Part shown: positions 35,032 through 46,234 of the stretch, piece after piece
How the letters are laid out: every line of letters begins with the position of its first letter
Numbering within the stretch: position 1 is the stretch's first letter
Assembly (NCBI GenBank): GCA_951812965.1
Contig: OX638341.1
Coordinates: 3,020,438 to 3,084,437 of the forward strand
DNA from: an uncultured Pseudohongiella sp.
GTDB taxonomy: Bacteria; Pseudomonadota; Gammaproteobacteria; Pseudomonadales; Pseudohongiellaceae
Direction: 5' to 3'
DNA: 64,000 nucleotides
Program-made: the position numbers and the translations under genes
The notes under the pieces: generated by a model
What the model saw: only the letters and a program-made list of their open reading frames with translations
What the model was told of the DNA's origin: nothing
The model's database searches: none

Positions 35032-35985
35032 TCATGGCGTGCTGTCCGCCTCCGCGTCTTCCTTGACCGCGACCAGCAAATCCTCGCGGGTTACGTTCAT
35101 GAGGATAATAACGTTCGATGCGACATAAATTGAAGAGTAGGTGCCGACGATAACGCCGATGATCAGGGCGATGGCGAATCCCTGGGTGGATTCACCGCCG
35201 ATCAGCAATATGGAGAACAGCACGAGCAAGGTCGTGAAAGAAGTTATGAGGGTTCGGCCCAGGGTCTGATTCAGTGAAATATTGACGGTGTCGATCGGCT
35301 CGGTCTTTCGCAGCATGCGGAAATTCTCGCGGATGCGGTCGGAGACGACGATGGTGTCGTTGAGCGAATATCCTATGATGGCCAACAGCGCGGCAAGCGT
35401 GTTGAGATTGAATTCCATGCCGGTGAGCGAAAAGATGCCGAGGGTGATGATGAGGTCATGGGCCAGCGCCGTTACCGCGCCAACGGAAAACTTGAACTGA
35501 AAGCGCACGGCGATATAGACCATGATGATGCCGAGCGCCACGAGCATGCCGAGTCCGCCCTGTTCGGCGAGTTCCTCGCCCACTTTCGCGCTTACGTAGT
35601 CCGAGCCCTGCAAGGTGATCGCGGAATCGTTGCGTTCCTGCAGGTACGCGGCAATGGCTTCGCCGGTGAGCGCCGCCTGCTCCGCCTCGGTGGCCACTTC
35701 GGCATTCGGGTCGAGGGGCAGCAATACGCGAATATCACGGTCGGAACCGAAATTGACGACTACGGCGTCTTCAAAGCCCGCCTCTTCGAGTTGAGCGCCG
35801 ACCACATCGAGTGGCGCCGTCTCCGGGAAATTCAGCCTTACCGAAGTGCCGCTGGTGAAGTCGAGGCCGAATTCGAGTCCGCGCAAGGCGAGCGAAGCAA
35901 GCGAAGTCAGCACGACGATCACGGACAGTACCGCCGCTATCCGGCGGTAGCCCATGAAATCGACCTTGAATTGCTGTACGGCCAT
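35032..35985 (-). CDS. secF: Protein translocase subunit SecF
   Basis: A 317-residue inner-membrane protein. The first helix is followed by GLEFGLDFTSGTSVRLNF, the SecF signature, then a periplasmic domain and five further helices (LGMLVALGIIMVYIAV to IGVIVGTYSSIYVASNVII). SecF and SecD form the proton-driven complex that pulls exported proteins from the SecYEG channel. It begins 16 bp after secD on the same strand. Confidence 0.97.
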   Translation of the reverse strand: MAVQQFKVDFMGYRRIAAVLSVIVVLTSLASLALRGLEFGLDFTSGTSVRLNFPETAPLDVVGAQLEEAGFEDAVVVNFGSDRDIRVLLPLDPNAEVATEAEQAALTGEAIAAYLQERNDSAITLQGSDYVSAKVGEELAEQGGLGMLVALGIIMVYIAVRFQFKFSVGAVTALAHDLIITLGIFSLTGMEFNLNTLAALLAIIGYSLNDTIVVSDRIRENFRMLRKTEPIDTVNISLNQTLGRTLITSFTTLLVLFSILLIGGESTQGFAIALIIGVIVGTYSSIYVASNVIILMNVTREDLLVAVKEDAEADSTP

Positions 35986-36001
35986 GTCCGGGTCCCTCCG
36001 C

Positions 36002-37894
36002 TCAGCTCTTGCCGTCGGCCGGCTTTATCGGAAGTATGCCGATCGACAAGCTGCGCAGGTCGCGGCGGCGGCCGTAAATCAGGTTCACCAGCGCCCTCGT
36101 ACCAACGATGGCGGTGAACATCGACGTAATGATGCCGATCATTAGCGTCACCGAAAATCCCTTGACCGGGCCCGTACCGATGGTGAACAGCACCACGGCC
36201 ACTAGGAAGGTCGTCAGGTTGGCGTCGAGAATCGTCGTGAAGGCCCGGTCGTAACCGGCATTGATCGCCTGCTGCGGCGGCAGCCCGTTACGCAGTTCTT
36301 CCTTGATCCGCGTGAAGATCAGCACGTTCGCATCCACCGCCATGCCGACGGTCAGCACGATGCCGACGATGCCGGGCAAGGTCAGCGTCGCCGGCAGCAC
36401 CGAAGACAGCACGGCAAATATCAGCACGATGTTCATGATCAGGGCGACGTTGGCGGCGAGTCCGAATATCCGGTAGTACAGCAGCATGAAGGCCACGACG
36501 AGAATTGCGGCAACCTGCACGCCGCGAACGCCCTGCTCCAGGTTGTCCCGTCCCATGGTGGGCCCGATCACCGATTGTTCGACGATCGTCATCGGCGCCG
36601 CGAGCGAACCGGAACTGATCAGCAGCGACAGGTCCATGGCCTCGCGCTGGGTCAGGCCGGTGATCACGAACTGCCGTCCCAACGCGGAATTGATGCGGGC
36701 GTGGCTGATGAGACGACTTTCCTCGTAGAACTCGACTTCCTCAACCTCCTGACCGTCCTCGTCGATGACCAGATTGGTGCGCGAGCGCGTCTCGATAAGC
36801 AAAATGTCCATCATGCGGCCGACGTTATCGCGGGTGACCCGGTTGATCTGGTTGCCGCCCTGTGCGTCGAGGCTGATCTGCACTTGGGGCAATCCGTTCT
36901 GATCGAGCGAGGGACGCACATTGCTGATACGGTCGCCCTGCAGGATCACGTCGTTATCGACGTTGACCGGGAAAACGCCTTCCGTCGCCACGTAGTCATA
37001 GGTCTCGTAGCTGGAACGTGGCGCGCCGAGCGACGCTTCGAGATGGAATTCCAGGGTGGCAATGCGTTGCAGGATGCGGATCGCCTGGGCCGGATCCTGC
37101 ACGCCGGGCAATTCGACGACGATGCGGTCCGAACCCTGCTGCTGCACGGTCGGCTCGGCCACGCCGAGAGCGTCGACCCGGTTCAGCAAGGTCGTGCGAT
37201 TGGCCTGCAGGGTATCGCGCTGAATCTGCAGCATGGTGTCGTCGGTCATGCGAAGATCGAGGAAGAAAATACCGTCGGCTTCGCGATTCTGAAATTGCAG
37301 TTCAGGAAAATTGTCGATCAGTTCCGAGCGCGCCCGGGAGCGGTCATCGGCGCTCGCGAAGCGGACTTCGATGTGGGAAGAATCGATCATGTTCAGACCG
37401 CGCGTGCGAATGCGCAATTCGCGCAGGATGCTGCGCACGTTGCTCAGATTGTCTTCCATGCGGCCGAGCACCGCGGCTTCCATGTCGACTTCCATCAGAA
37501 AATGCACACCGCCTTGCAGGTCGAGCCCCAGATTCATCCTGCCGGCGCCGATGGCCTGCATCCAGTCGGGCGTGGTCGGCGCCAGGTTGAGCGCGACGAT
37601 ATAGTCGTCGGTCAGGGCTTCCTCGATAGCAGTCTTGGCGATCAGCTGCTCTTCCACTGAATCGAAACGCAACAGGATGCCGCTGTCATTGAGTTCCTGA
37701 GCGAGCGTTTGCTGTTGGGCAGCTTCCAGCGCGGTGGTGATGTTGTCGAGATCTGCCTGGACGAGTTCCTGGCTCTCGTGCGTGATCTGCAGCGCCTCGT
37801 CGTCGGGATACAGGTTCGGTACCGAGTAGAGAATGCCGAGCGACGCCACGAGCAGAATAAGCAGATTCTTCCAGGCCGGATAGTGATTCAGCAT
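36002..37894 (-). CDS. secD: Protein translocase subunit SecD
   Basis: A 630-residue inner-membrane protein with the N-terminal helix LLILLVASLGILYSVPNLYP and the hallmark GLDLQGGVHFLMEVD near residues 120-140. A large periplasmic region follows, with QGSDRIVVELPGVQDPAQA as the conserved segment, then five C-terminal helices including GIVLTVGMAVDANVLIFTRI. The D in AVDANVLI is the residue linked to proton transport. It lies between yajC (40 bp upstream) and secF (16 bp downstream), the standard order. Confidence 0.97.
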   Translation of the reverse strand: MLNHYPAWKNLLILLVASLGILYSVPNLYPDDEALQITHESQELVQADLDNITTALEAAQQQTLAQELNDSGILLRFDSVEEQLIAKTAIEEALTDDYIVALNLAPTTPDWMQAIGAGRMNLGLDLQGGVHFLMEVDMEAAVLGRMEDNLSNVRSILRELRIRTRGLNMIDSSHIEVRFASADDRSRARSELIDNFPELQFQNREADGIFFLDLRMTDDTMLQIQRDTLQANRTTLLNRVDALGVAEPTVQQQGSDRIVVELPGVQDPAQAIRILQRIATLEFHLEASLGAPRSSYETYDYVATEGVFPVNVDNDVILQGDRISNVRPSLDQNGLPQVQISLDAQGGNQINRVTRDNVGRMMDILLIETRSRTNLVIDEDGQEVEEVEFYEESRLISHARINSALGRQFVITGLTQREAMDLSLLISSGSLAAPMTIVEQSVIGPTMGRDNLEQGVRGVQVAAILVVAFMLLYYRIFGLAANVALIMNIVLIFAVLSSVLPATLTLPGIVGIVLTVGMAVDANVLIFTRIKEELRNGLPPQQAINAGYDRAFTTILDANLTTFLVAVVLFTIGTGPVKGFSVTLMIGIITSMFTAIVGTRALVNLIYGRRRDLRSLSIGILPIKPADGKS

Positions 37895-37934
37895 GATGCA
37901 GGGGCTCCAGGAACGTCCGGGACGGCGCCGAAAG

Positions 37935-38261
37935 TCATATCTGGTCCAACGTGCCTTTCGGCAGCGCCGCGGCCACCGATGACTTCTGCAACTTGATTTC
38001 CACGCCGTCGGCGATCTGAAGCGCCATGTATTCTCCGTCGATCTTGGTGACCTTGCCGAGCAGGCCGCCGGATGTCATCACCTCGTCTCCCTTGGAAATT
38101 CCGGCGATAAGTTCGCGATGCTCCTTGGCGCGCTTCGACTGCGGCCGGATCAGCAACAGCCAGAACAGCAGGATCATGCCGCCGAACAGGATCAGATTGA
38201 AGGAGAGCGAAGGTTGCTGCGCCGCTTCCTGGGCGTGGGCCGTGCTGAAAAGCAGGTTCAT
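37935..38261 (-). CDS. yajC: Preprotein translocase accessory subunit YajC
   Basis: A 108-residue protein with one membrane helix (LILFGGMILLFWLLLIRPQSK) and the family motif RPQSKRAKEHRELIAG. A cytoplasmic domain follows with GDEVMTSGGLLGKVTKI. YajC associates with SecDF. In many gammaproteobacteria it follows tgt directly; here 668 bp of repeat-filled DNA separate the two, so yajC-secDF may rely on a promoter of its own. Confidence 0.95.
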   Translation of the reverse strand: MNLLFSTAHAQEAAQQPSLSFNLILFGGMILLFWLLLIRPQSKRAKEHRELIAGISKGDEVMTSGGLLGKVTKIDGEYMALQIADGVEIKLQKSSVAAALPKGTLDQI

Positions 38262-38356
38262 CGGATAGCCTCGGTCAATTTCCCGGTCAAGAGCGGAATG
38301 TTAAGTTTCACAGGTTTAATTCTCAAGTGCGGATATTGGATTTGTGGCTTCGATTC

Positions 38357-38597
38357 GTCGCCGCAGGGTCGGGGGAAACGTCATTCTGCGCGCAGCGAAG
38401 CGGAGTCGCAGAATCTGTTTGGGGATTCTGTAAGTTTGTATATGCCATCCATGGCGCGAGTTTGTCGGCTTCGATTGGCCCCAGTCTCGACATCCTGTCG
38501 AGCCGTTCGGTCCTCAAGAAGCTTTGCTTCTTGTCGGCTGCGCCGACCGGGCCTCACCCTCGCACGCCCGCTGCACTCACTGCCTCCCTGCGGCGAC
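38357..38597. repeat. Disrupted third copy of the long-hairpin element
   Basis: The outer arms GTCGCCGCAGGG (38357-38368) and its complement (38586-38597) are 12-bp perfect partners 217 bp apart. The outside flank is TCGATTC, close to the TCGATCC of the intact copy at 53.8 kb. The right part contains CCTCGCACGCCCGCTGCA, identical to the loop/stem junction of that copy. An ATTCTGCG stem-loop and unrelated DNA interrupt the left arm. Confidence 0.6.
38383..38414. repeat. Small stem-loop repeat (ATTCTGCG family)
   Basis: ATTCTGCG and CGCAGAAT arms around a GC-rich loop; nearly identical to 7260-7291. It appears to have landed inside the left arm of a long-hairpin element. Confidence 0.75.
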
Positions 38598-38774
38598 TGA
38601 CATTGTGCAGATCTCACATCAGGTTTCTCGCCCTCGTAGTCCTTGGCAAAGCGAAAATTCCAACTATTCATTGCTCCTCATCCCTTCGACATAAAATGCA
38701 TTGACTAATTCAACAATATTTTTCTGAACAATTAGCATGTGGGCAATTTGATTCTCGCCGGTCCGCAGGTGTTA

Positions 38775-38885
38775 GTCGTCGTCGGGCAGGGTATGTTTTG
38801 CGGGCGTGCGAGGCAGGAAGCCGAGCCCGAAGCCTACAGGGACGTATTTACGGCGTCCGCAAAACATACCCTGCCCGACGACGAC
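38775..38885. repeat. Long-hairpin element, complete copy 1 (29-bp arms, 53-nt loop)
   Basis: The arms at 38775-38803 (GTCGTCGTCGGGC...GCGG) and 38857-38885 are perfect reverse complements over 29 bp. The 53-nt loop (38804-38856, beginning GCGTGCGAGGCAGGA and containing CTACAGGGACGTATTTACGG) matches the loop of the copy at 53.8 kb at 47 of 53 positions. GGATCGA abuts the right arm, as it does in the other copy. Confidence 0.9.
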
Positions 38886-38929
38886 GGATCGATGCCACCA
38901 AACTTCATGACGGAGAAAACCAGAAGAAT

Positions 38930-41627
<2,698 letters not shown>

Positions 41628-41692
41628 AGGAGCGTCCGGAACTGGACTGGCAAAGCGCGCGATTATAGCAATGGTTGGTGGGGATAGTGGCT

Positions 41693-41840
41693 TCGATCCG
41701 TCGCCTTCGGGGGGAGGGGTGTGCAAGTTCAAATACATGTGAGGCCGTAGGGGCGAGGCATGCCTCGCCCGCGAACGGCCCCGAAACCGTGCAACTGACG
41801 GGCGAGGCATGCCTCGCCCCTACATGCTGAACCCGCATAC
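41693..41840. repeat. Composite repeat: half hairpin element followed by a paired REP unit
   Basis: Starts with TCGATCCGTCGCC, the outer end of the long-hairpin family, but has no complementary arm. Next comes GTGTGCAAGTTCAAATACAT, then REP palindromes at 41747-41770 and 41800-41823 joined by the spacer GCGAACGGCCCCGAAACCGT. It ends with ATGCTGAACCCGCA. The order matches the 14.5 kb copy. It fills most of the divergent prfC/acyl-CoA dehydrogenase gap. Confidence 0.85.
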
Positions 41841-41883
41841 GGGGTAGAATCGCGGAGCTTTTTGATGTTGCTGGAGGCGGTTT

Positions 41884-43044
41884 ATGGATTTTCGGTTGAG
41901 TGAGGAACAGCGGGCTTTACAGGAGTCCGTGCGGCGGTTTGCGCGGCGGGAGCTGCCGGAGATTGCTGCGGAGATCGAGCGCAGTGATGAGCCGCCGGGG
42001 GTCGAATTACGCGAGCGCTTTGCTGAACTCGGTTATCTGGGCGTGAATCTCGACAAGCAATATGGAGGCGCCGGGCTCAGTCATCTCGATGCGGTGCTCG
42101 TGCTTGAGGAGATAGCGAGTATTTCGATCGCGGTGGCATTTCCGATATTTGAATCCTGTTTCGGGCCCACTCTGGCGATCGCGCATTTCGGCAGCGAGGA
42201 AATGCGGCGGCGGGTGCTGCCGCCGGTTTGTTCGGGCGAAATCGTCGTTGCAGTCTCCATGTCGGAGCCGGACGCCGGGTCCGCGCTTACCGATCTCGGT
42301 ACGCGCCTGCGCGAGAAGAACGGCAAATTGCTGCTCAGCGGCACGAAGCGCTGGTGTTCGGGCGCCGGGCATGCGGATGTGTACCTGGTCTATTGCCGGA
42401 TGTCGGACGAATCGGGCGCGTGCGGCATCGGGGCGATTCTCGTGCGCAAGGGCGCTCCCGGCTTCAGTTTCGGCAAACGTGACCGTCACCTCGGGTTCCG
42501 TGGCGTATGTAGCGCGGACATGCATTTCGACGAGGTAGAGATCGACCCGGCCGACGTACTCGTTTCAGCCGGCGGATTCCGGCAACTGATGGAAGCCTTC
42601 GACCTCGAACGTTGCGGCAATACCACGATGTCGCTGGCCGTGGCCCAGTCCGCATTCGATTACGTGCTTGAGTATGGTCAGCAGCGCGAACAGTTCGGCA
42701 AACCGCTGGTCGACTTCCAGGCGGTGCAGATCCATATCGCGGAAATGAAAATGAAACTCGATGCCGCGCGACTGCTGCTCTATCGCGCCGTTACCGGCGC
42801 CGAAAGCGGGTTGCCGTCGCTGGCCGACAGTTCCATCGCGAAGTGTTTCGCCAACGAGGCGGTGCGCGAAGTGACCGGCAAGGCGATGCAACTCATGGGT
42901 GGCTATGGCTACTCGCGAGAGTTTCCGATCGAACAGAAACTGCGCGATGGCTGGGGCTGGGGCATAGCCGGCGGCGCCATAGATATCCAGAAAATCAATA
43001 TTGCTTCCGCCCTGGTGGGACGCCGTTTCAATCAGCGACGCTGA
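41884..43044 (+). CDS. Acyl-CoA dehydrogenase
   Basis: A 386-residue FAD-dependent dehydrogenase forming the first double bond in acyl-CoA oxidation. The N-terminal domain MDFRLSEEQRALQESVRRFA, the flavin-contact strand VAVSMSEPDAGSALTDL and the C-terminal QLMGGYGYSREFPIEQKLRD are all typical. GGAGG lies 6 bases before the ATG. No catalytic base can be assigned by eye. The gene has no partner in an operon; the downstream gene is convergent, 17 bp away. Its substrate may relate to the two acyl-CoA ligases elsewhere in the window, but that is only context. Confidence 0.92.
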   Translation: MDFRLSEEQRALQESVRRFARRELPEIAAEIERSDEPPGVELRERFAELGYLGVNLDKQYGGAGLSHLDAVLVLEEIASISIAVAFPIFESCFGPTLAIAHFGSEEMRRRVLPPVCSGEIVVAVSMSEPDAGSALTDLGTRLREKNGKLLLSGTKRWCSGAGHADVYLVYCRMSDESGACGIGAILVRKGAPGFSFGKRDRHLGFRGVCSADMHFDEVEIDPADVLVSAGGFRQLMEAFDLERCGNTTMSLAVAQSAFDYVLEYGQQREQFGKPLVDFQAVQIHIAEMKMKLDAARLLLYRAVTGAESGLPSLADSSIAKCFANEAVREVTGKAMQLMGGYGYSREFPIEQKLRDGWGWGIAGGAIDIQKINIASALVGRRFNQRR

Positions 43045-43061
43045 ATCACCGCGCGGGCGAG

Positions 43062-43697
43062 CTAGTGAATCGTCGCGGTCCCGGGGCGGGCGCTGGTCTG
43101 GGCGAATGCGGGATGCAGCAAATCCATGCGTCCTACTACCAGCAGATCGTTCCGATAAAGGCTCTCGTCACCCTCTTCGCCTTCGACCGGCAGATCATCG
43201 AGCAGTACGCAGGCAACTTCTTCTTCGGCGACCTCCACGACAACGCAGGGCTTGAAACCGCTTACCGTGTTGAGCGAAGCAAGACTGCCGACCATGGCTT
43301 CGAATCGCGGGTACTCTCCCGCGGTGTCCTTCAGCACACCGATGGGCAGGTAAGGAAAACCGAAACCGGCGGCGGCAACGATGTGTATGATCTCGATAAC
43401 TTCCGGATCGGTCAGATCCAGGCGCACGGTGTCGGCCTGGTCGGCGATACGGCCGATCTTGCGCTGATTGATCAGGCGCAGAAACAGATCGAGATCGCTC
43501 TGGTTCCATTCCAGAATCTCCTCGCCGGCGGAGACATCCGGGTCGGCGGTGAGCCTGAGGATGCCTGTTTCAATGGTGAGATCGAAAGTCTCGGAGTCAT
43601 CGGGCCCCGGCACCACCATGGCTACAGAGTACGAGCCATTGTCTTCATTCGCGCACAGTCGCCACAGGAAAGGCACATCTCCCGTCAGTTCGATCAT
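43062..43697 (-). CDS. Unknown acidic cytoplasmic protein
   Basis: A 211-residue protein with no recognised domain, signal peptide or membrane segment. It is rich in D and E (for example VAEEEVACVLLDDLP), has a repeated beta-strand-like pattern, and ends in a less ordered tail, FAQTSARPGTATIH. GSYSVAMVVPGPDDSETFDL near residue 22 may start a compact beta domain. It is convergent with the acyl-CoA dehydrogenase, with a 17-bp gap, and its upstream region is AT-rich. Real coding is supported by the long frame and codon-like composition; the function is not known. Confidence 0.55.
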   Translation of the reverse strand: MIELTGDVPFLWRLCANEDNGSYSVAMVVPGPDDSETFDLTIETGILRLTADPDVSAGEEILEWNQSDLDLFLRLINQRKIGRIADQADTVRLDLTDPEVIEIIHIVAAAGFGFPYLPIGVLKDTAGEYPRFEAMVGSLASLNTVSGFKPCVVVEVAEEEVACVLLDDLPVEGEEGDESLYRNDLLVVGRMDLLHPAFAQTSARPGTATIH

Positions 43698-44131
43698 TGG
43701 CGGCTCGCAGAAGACATGGATGGAGGGGCGCCCGAGGTAAATTCACAAGGCCACAGGTGCTAAGATAGCATAAATGGTCCTCGGCTCGCTCGAATGCCCG
43801 AATCTTACTCACAGAAACTGTGGATAACTTGGTGAATAAGTTCGGGCGCCAGGCCTTGAAAGCTGTAGGAATGGGAGTTCGCTCGAAATTGCACAAATTT
43901 TGACCTACATTGTATTTCCCTATAAATCAATATGTTACACCTTATTAACCGATCAAGAAAAAAAATAAAACTACTATTGTTAGCGTTTTGTTACGGTTAG
44001 GACATTTTTGTGCATAAATTTCCGGCCTTGTGCCGACTTACCGAATATTGGCCATTGTTCCTTACTGTTTTTATTGACTTTTTCCTGTAATAAAAACCGT
44101 TCGTTCCAAACCGGAACGACAGGAATGAAAA
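43698..44131. other. AT-rich divergent region upstream of hisC
   Basis: A 434-bp stretch without a supportable gene. From about 43900 it is strikingly AT-rich. It contains one perfect DnaA-box sequence, TGTGGATAA (43819-43827), and -10-like TATAAA (43922 region), but no convincing repeat array. It probably carries promoters for hisC and for the unknown gene at 43062. Confidence 0.5.
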
Positions 44132-45241
44132 ATGAGCGCTACAATTCGGATCAGGATGGACAGTGCGATGTCATTCGAAAGACCCAATATCTCCCGCATG
44201 CAGGGTTACGCTCCCGGCGAACAGCCGAATTCGCCGGAGATCATAAAACTCAATACCAATGAAAATCCGTATCCGCCCCCGGCCGCTGTCAGTGAGGCTC
44301 TGCGTGCCATAGACAGCGCCGACCTGCGGCGCTACCCCCCTCCCCTGGCCAACGATTTCCGCACTTTCGCCGGACTGATCCACGGCCTGGCCCCGGATAG
44401 CATTCTGCCGGTTAACGGCGGCGATGAACTCCTGCGATTGCTGCTGACCACTTTCGTCGATTCGAACGAAACCCTGGCGGTAATGCAGCCGAGTTATTCG
44501 CTGTATCCAGTGCTTGCCGAAATCGCCGGTTGCAAGCTGCTGGAGGTACCCCTGGGTGACGACTGGACGATGCCGGACGATCTGCCGGCGCTGCTGGGCG
44601 AACAATCCGCCAAGATGTTAATGCTCGTCAATCCCCACGCGCCGACCGGCAGCTTGTTGCCGGCAGGCTACCTGCGCGATCTCGCACAGGAATTCGATGG
44701 CATCCTGGTGCTTGACGAAGCCTATGTCGACTTCATCGATCCCGCCCTTGCATACGACTCCATCCCGCTCGCGCGGGAACTCGACAACGTGCTGATATTG
44801 CGCACCTTGAGCAAAGGCTATTCTCTTGCCGGACTGCGCTTCGGCTATGGCGTCGGCCCTCCCGGCCTGATCGATCCCATGGCGGCGAAAACCAGGGACA
44901 GCTATAACACGGACCATATCTCCCAGAAACTGGCCAGAGCGGCGCTGGAAGCCCGCGACGAGGCCGCGCTGACCTGGGAGCGCGTGCGGCGTTCACGCGA
45001 ATGGCTTCGCGCTGAACTTGCCTCCCTGAAGATCGAAACCCTGCCCAGTCAGAGTAATTTCCTGCTGGCAACGATTCCGTCCGACGTCGGCGCTGCCAAT
45101 CTCCATGCGGCGTTGAAGGAGCGCGGAATCCTCGTGCGTCACTTCGACCAGCCCCGGCTGGACAACCGGCTGCGAATCACGGTCGGCAGCGAAACCGATA
45201 ACGAAATTCTGATCGAAAAGCTGCGGGACATCCTGCGATGA
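44132..45241 (+). CDS. hisC: Histidinol-phosphate aminotransferase
   Basis: A 369-residue PLP enzyme of fold type I, class II. It converts imidazole-acetol phosphate and glutamate to histidinol phosphate; relatives also transaminate aromatic amino acids. IIKLNTNENPYPPPAAV is the N-terminal signature, GGDELL precedes the PLP phosphate site, VLDEAYVDF gives the aspartate, and the PLP lysine lies in TLSKGYSLAGLRFGYGV. AGGA lies 7 bases before the ATG. No other his gene is nearby, so it is a stand-alone copy. It overlaps the next small gene by 4 bp. Confidence 0.93.
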   Translation: MSATIRIRMDSAMSFERPNISRMQGYAPGEQPNSPEIIKLNTNENPYPPPAAVSEALRAIDSADLRRYPPPLANDFRTFAGLIHGLAPDSILPVNGGDELLRLLLTTFVDSNETLAVMQPSYSLYPVLAEIAGCKLLEVPLGDDWTMPDDLPALLGEQSAKMLMLVNPHAPTGSLLPAGYLRDLAQEFDGILVLDEAYVDFIDPALAYDSIPLARELDNVLILRTLSKGYSLAGLRFGYGVGPPGLIDPMAAKTRDSYNTDHISQKLARAALEARDEAALTWERVRRSREWLRAELASLKIETLPSQSNFLLATIPSDVGAANLHAALKERGILVRHFDQPRLDNRLRITVGSETDNEILIEKLRDILR

Positions 45242-45483
45242 TTTTTTCGCTGCTGAAGATCAACAAGAAGATCTCCGCCACGCTGGCGGGCATAGCCATC
45301 GGCGCCGCGAGCCTGTGGGGACTGTCGATGTGGCAGGAAATTTCCAGCGCGGAATTGTTGCGCCTGCTGCTGGGAGTGCTGGTCATGCTAGGCGGACTCG
45401 CCCTGGTGGCTTTCTGCACCGTCGCCTTGTGCAAGTTATTGATTCCGGCAGTGATTCGCCTTTCCAGGCGTAAGCGGCCCTGA
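45238..45483 (+). CDS. Small two-helix membrane protein
   Basis: An 81-residue protein with two predicted membrane helices, about residues 13-30 (SATLAGIAIGAASLWGL) and 40-72 (LLLGVLVMLGGLALVAFC), and a basic C-terminus (RLSRRKRP). Its ATG overlaps the hisC stop as ATGA, so it is translationally coupled. It is not a recognised family. The next gene is convergent 3 bp away, leaving no room for a separate terminator. Confidence 0.65.
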   Translation: MIFSLLKINKKISATLAGIAIGAASLWGLSMWQEISSAELLRLLLGVLVMLGGLALVAFCTVALCKLLIPAVIRLSRRKRP

Positions 45484-45486
45484 CAT

Positions 45487-46197
45487 TCAGCGCAGGCGAG
45501 CCCGCAATAGCTGCAAGTCCCGCCAGCAGAACTTTTTCAAGTCGGGAAAGGCGAGCATTTCCCGCAGGCCCCGAGTCACCGTAACTCGCACGGAAACCTC
45601 GCCGATCTTGCGGGCGAAATCCGCCGTGGACGAAGCAACCCGCGGGAACAACTCGCTGCCGTTAAACGCGAAAATCAGTAGATTCCGACAACGGTCGCGC
45701 CGGCACAGGTCTTCGAGCAACGCGCCCTGCCCTGCATCCGCTTCGGCGGAACGGCGATTCAGATATGCGATTTCGCCCATGGCTCCGCCGTCGACCGACT
45801 TGCCCAGCGCTTTCAGAATATTCGTCAGCAGGTCCAGGCATTCGGCGTTATCCGGGCCATCCCAGGCATCTTCAACGAGCAAGGCCAGGGTATCGTCCAG
45901 GCGCAAATAACGGAGCGGCTTGCGCACGATGTCTACGGGCTTGTGAACTGGTTCCCGGATCGGCTTCTCTACCGGAGCCGCGGCTTCTGCCGATTCCACC
46001 CTTTCCGACGTCGGCGGCCGCGCATTTTCCTGCCGGCGAGCAGCTTGCTCCCGCACCCCGGTTTCGAGCAACTCAGAAAAAACCGGCGAAGGCCGGGCGT
46101 TTTCGAATTTCACCTTTGCGTAACAGGGCTGTATTCCCATCAACGCCAGATATTCCCGCCGCCGTCGTTCGCCGGTGGATTTAGCGATTTCTTTCAT
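45487..46197 (-). CDS. Possible HolD-like/uracil-glycosylase-fold protein
   Basis: A 236-residue protein. The N-terminus RRRREYLALMGIQPCYAK resembles the start of the DNA polymerase III psi subunit (HolD) and of related gammaproteobacterial proteins. The C-terminal part, with LALLVEDAW and ECLDLLTNILKALG, could be the small alpha/beta fold of that group. The middle (residues 45-85) is a low-complexity P/E/A/R linker. It lacks clear catalytic motifs. The gene is divergent from the MDR gene across a REP cluster. The HolD suggestion is tentative. Confidence 0.5.
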   Translation of the reverse strand: MKEIAKSTGERRRREYLALMGIQPCYAKVKFENARPSPVFSELLETGVREQAARRQENARPPTSERVESAEAAAPVEKPIREPVHKPVDIVRKPLRYLRLDDTLALLVEDAWDGPDNAECLDLLTNILKALGKSVDGGAMGEIAYLNRRSAEADAGQGALLEDLCRRDRCRNLLIFAFNGSELFPRVASSTADFARKIGEVSVRVTVTRGLREMLAFPDLKKFCWRDLQLLRARLR

Positions 46198-46234
46198 GAG
46201 TCAGCTTCCGCAAGCGGCTGCGCGCGTTCAGCAT

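Larger units (their letters stand above)
38262..38929. other. 668-bp repeat-filled gap between tgt and yajC
   Basis: No gene is supportable here. The region holds a disrupted copy of the long-hairpin family (38357-38597) with an ATTCTGCG stem-loop inside it (38383-38414), a complete copy (38775-38885), and AT-rich DNA between them (38640-38755) that could carry the yajC promoter. Confidence 0.75.

Noticed and set aside
41628-41810. N-terminal extension of PrfC
   Set aside because: The extra 61 residues are translated REP and spacer DNA; the family start [12 protein letters not shown] lies at 41627.
43819-43827. A DnaA-box match as a replication origin
   Set aside because: Only one box was seen and there is no dnaA, dnaN, gidA or par gene nearby; a single 9-bp match can be chance.
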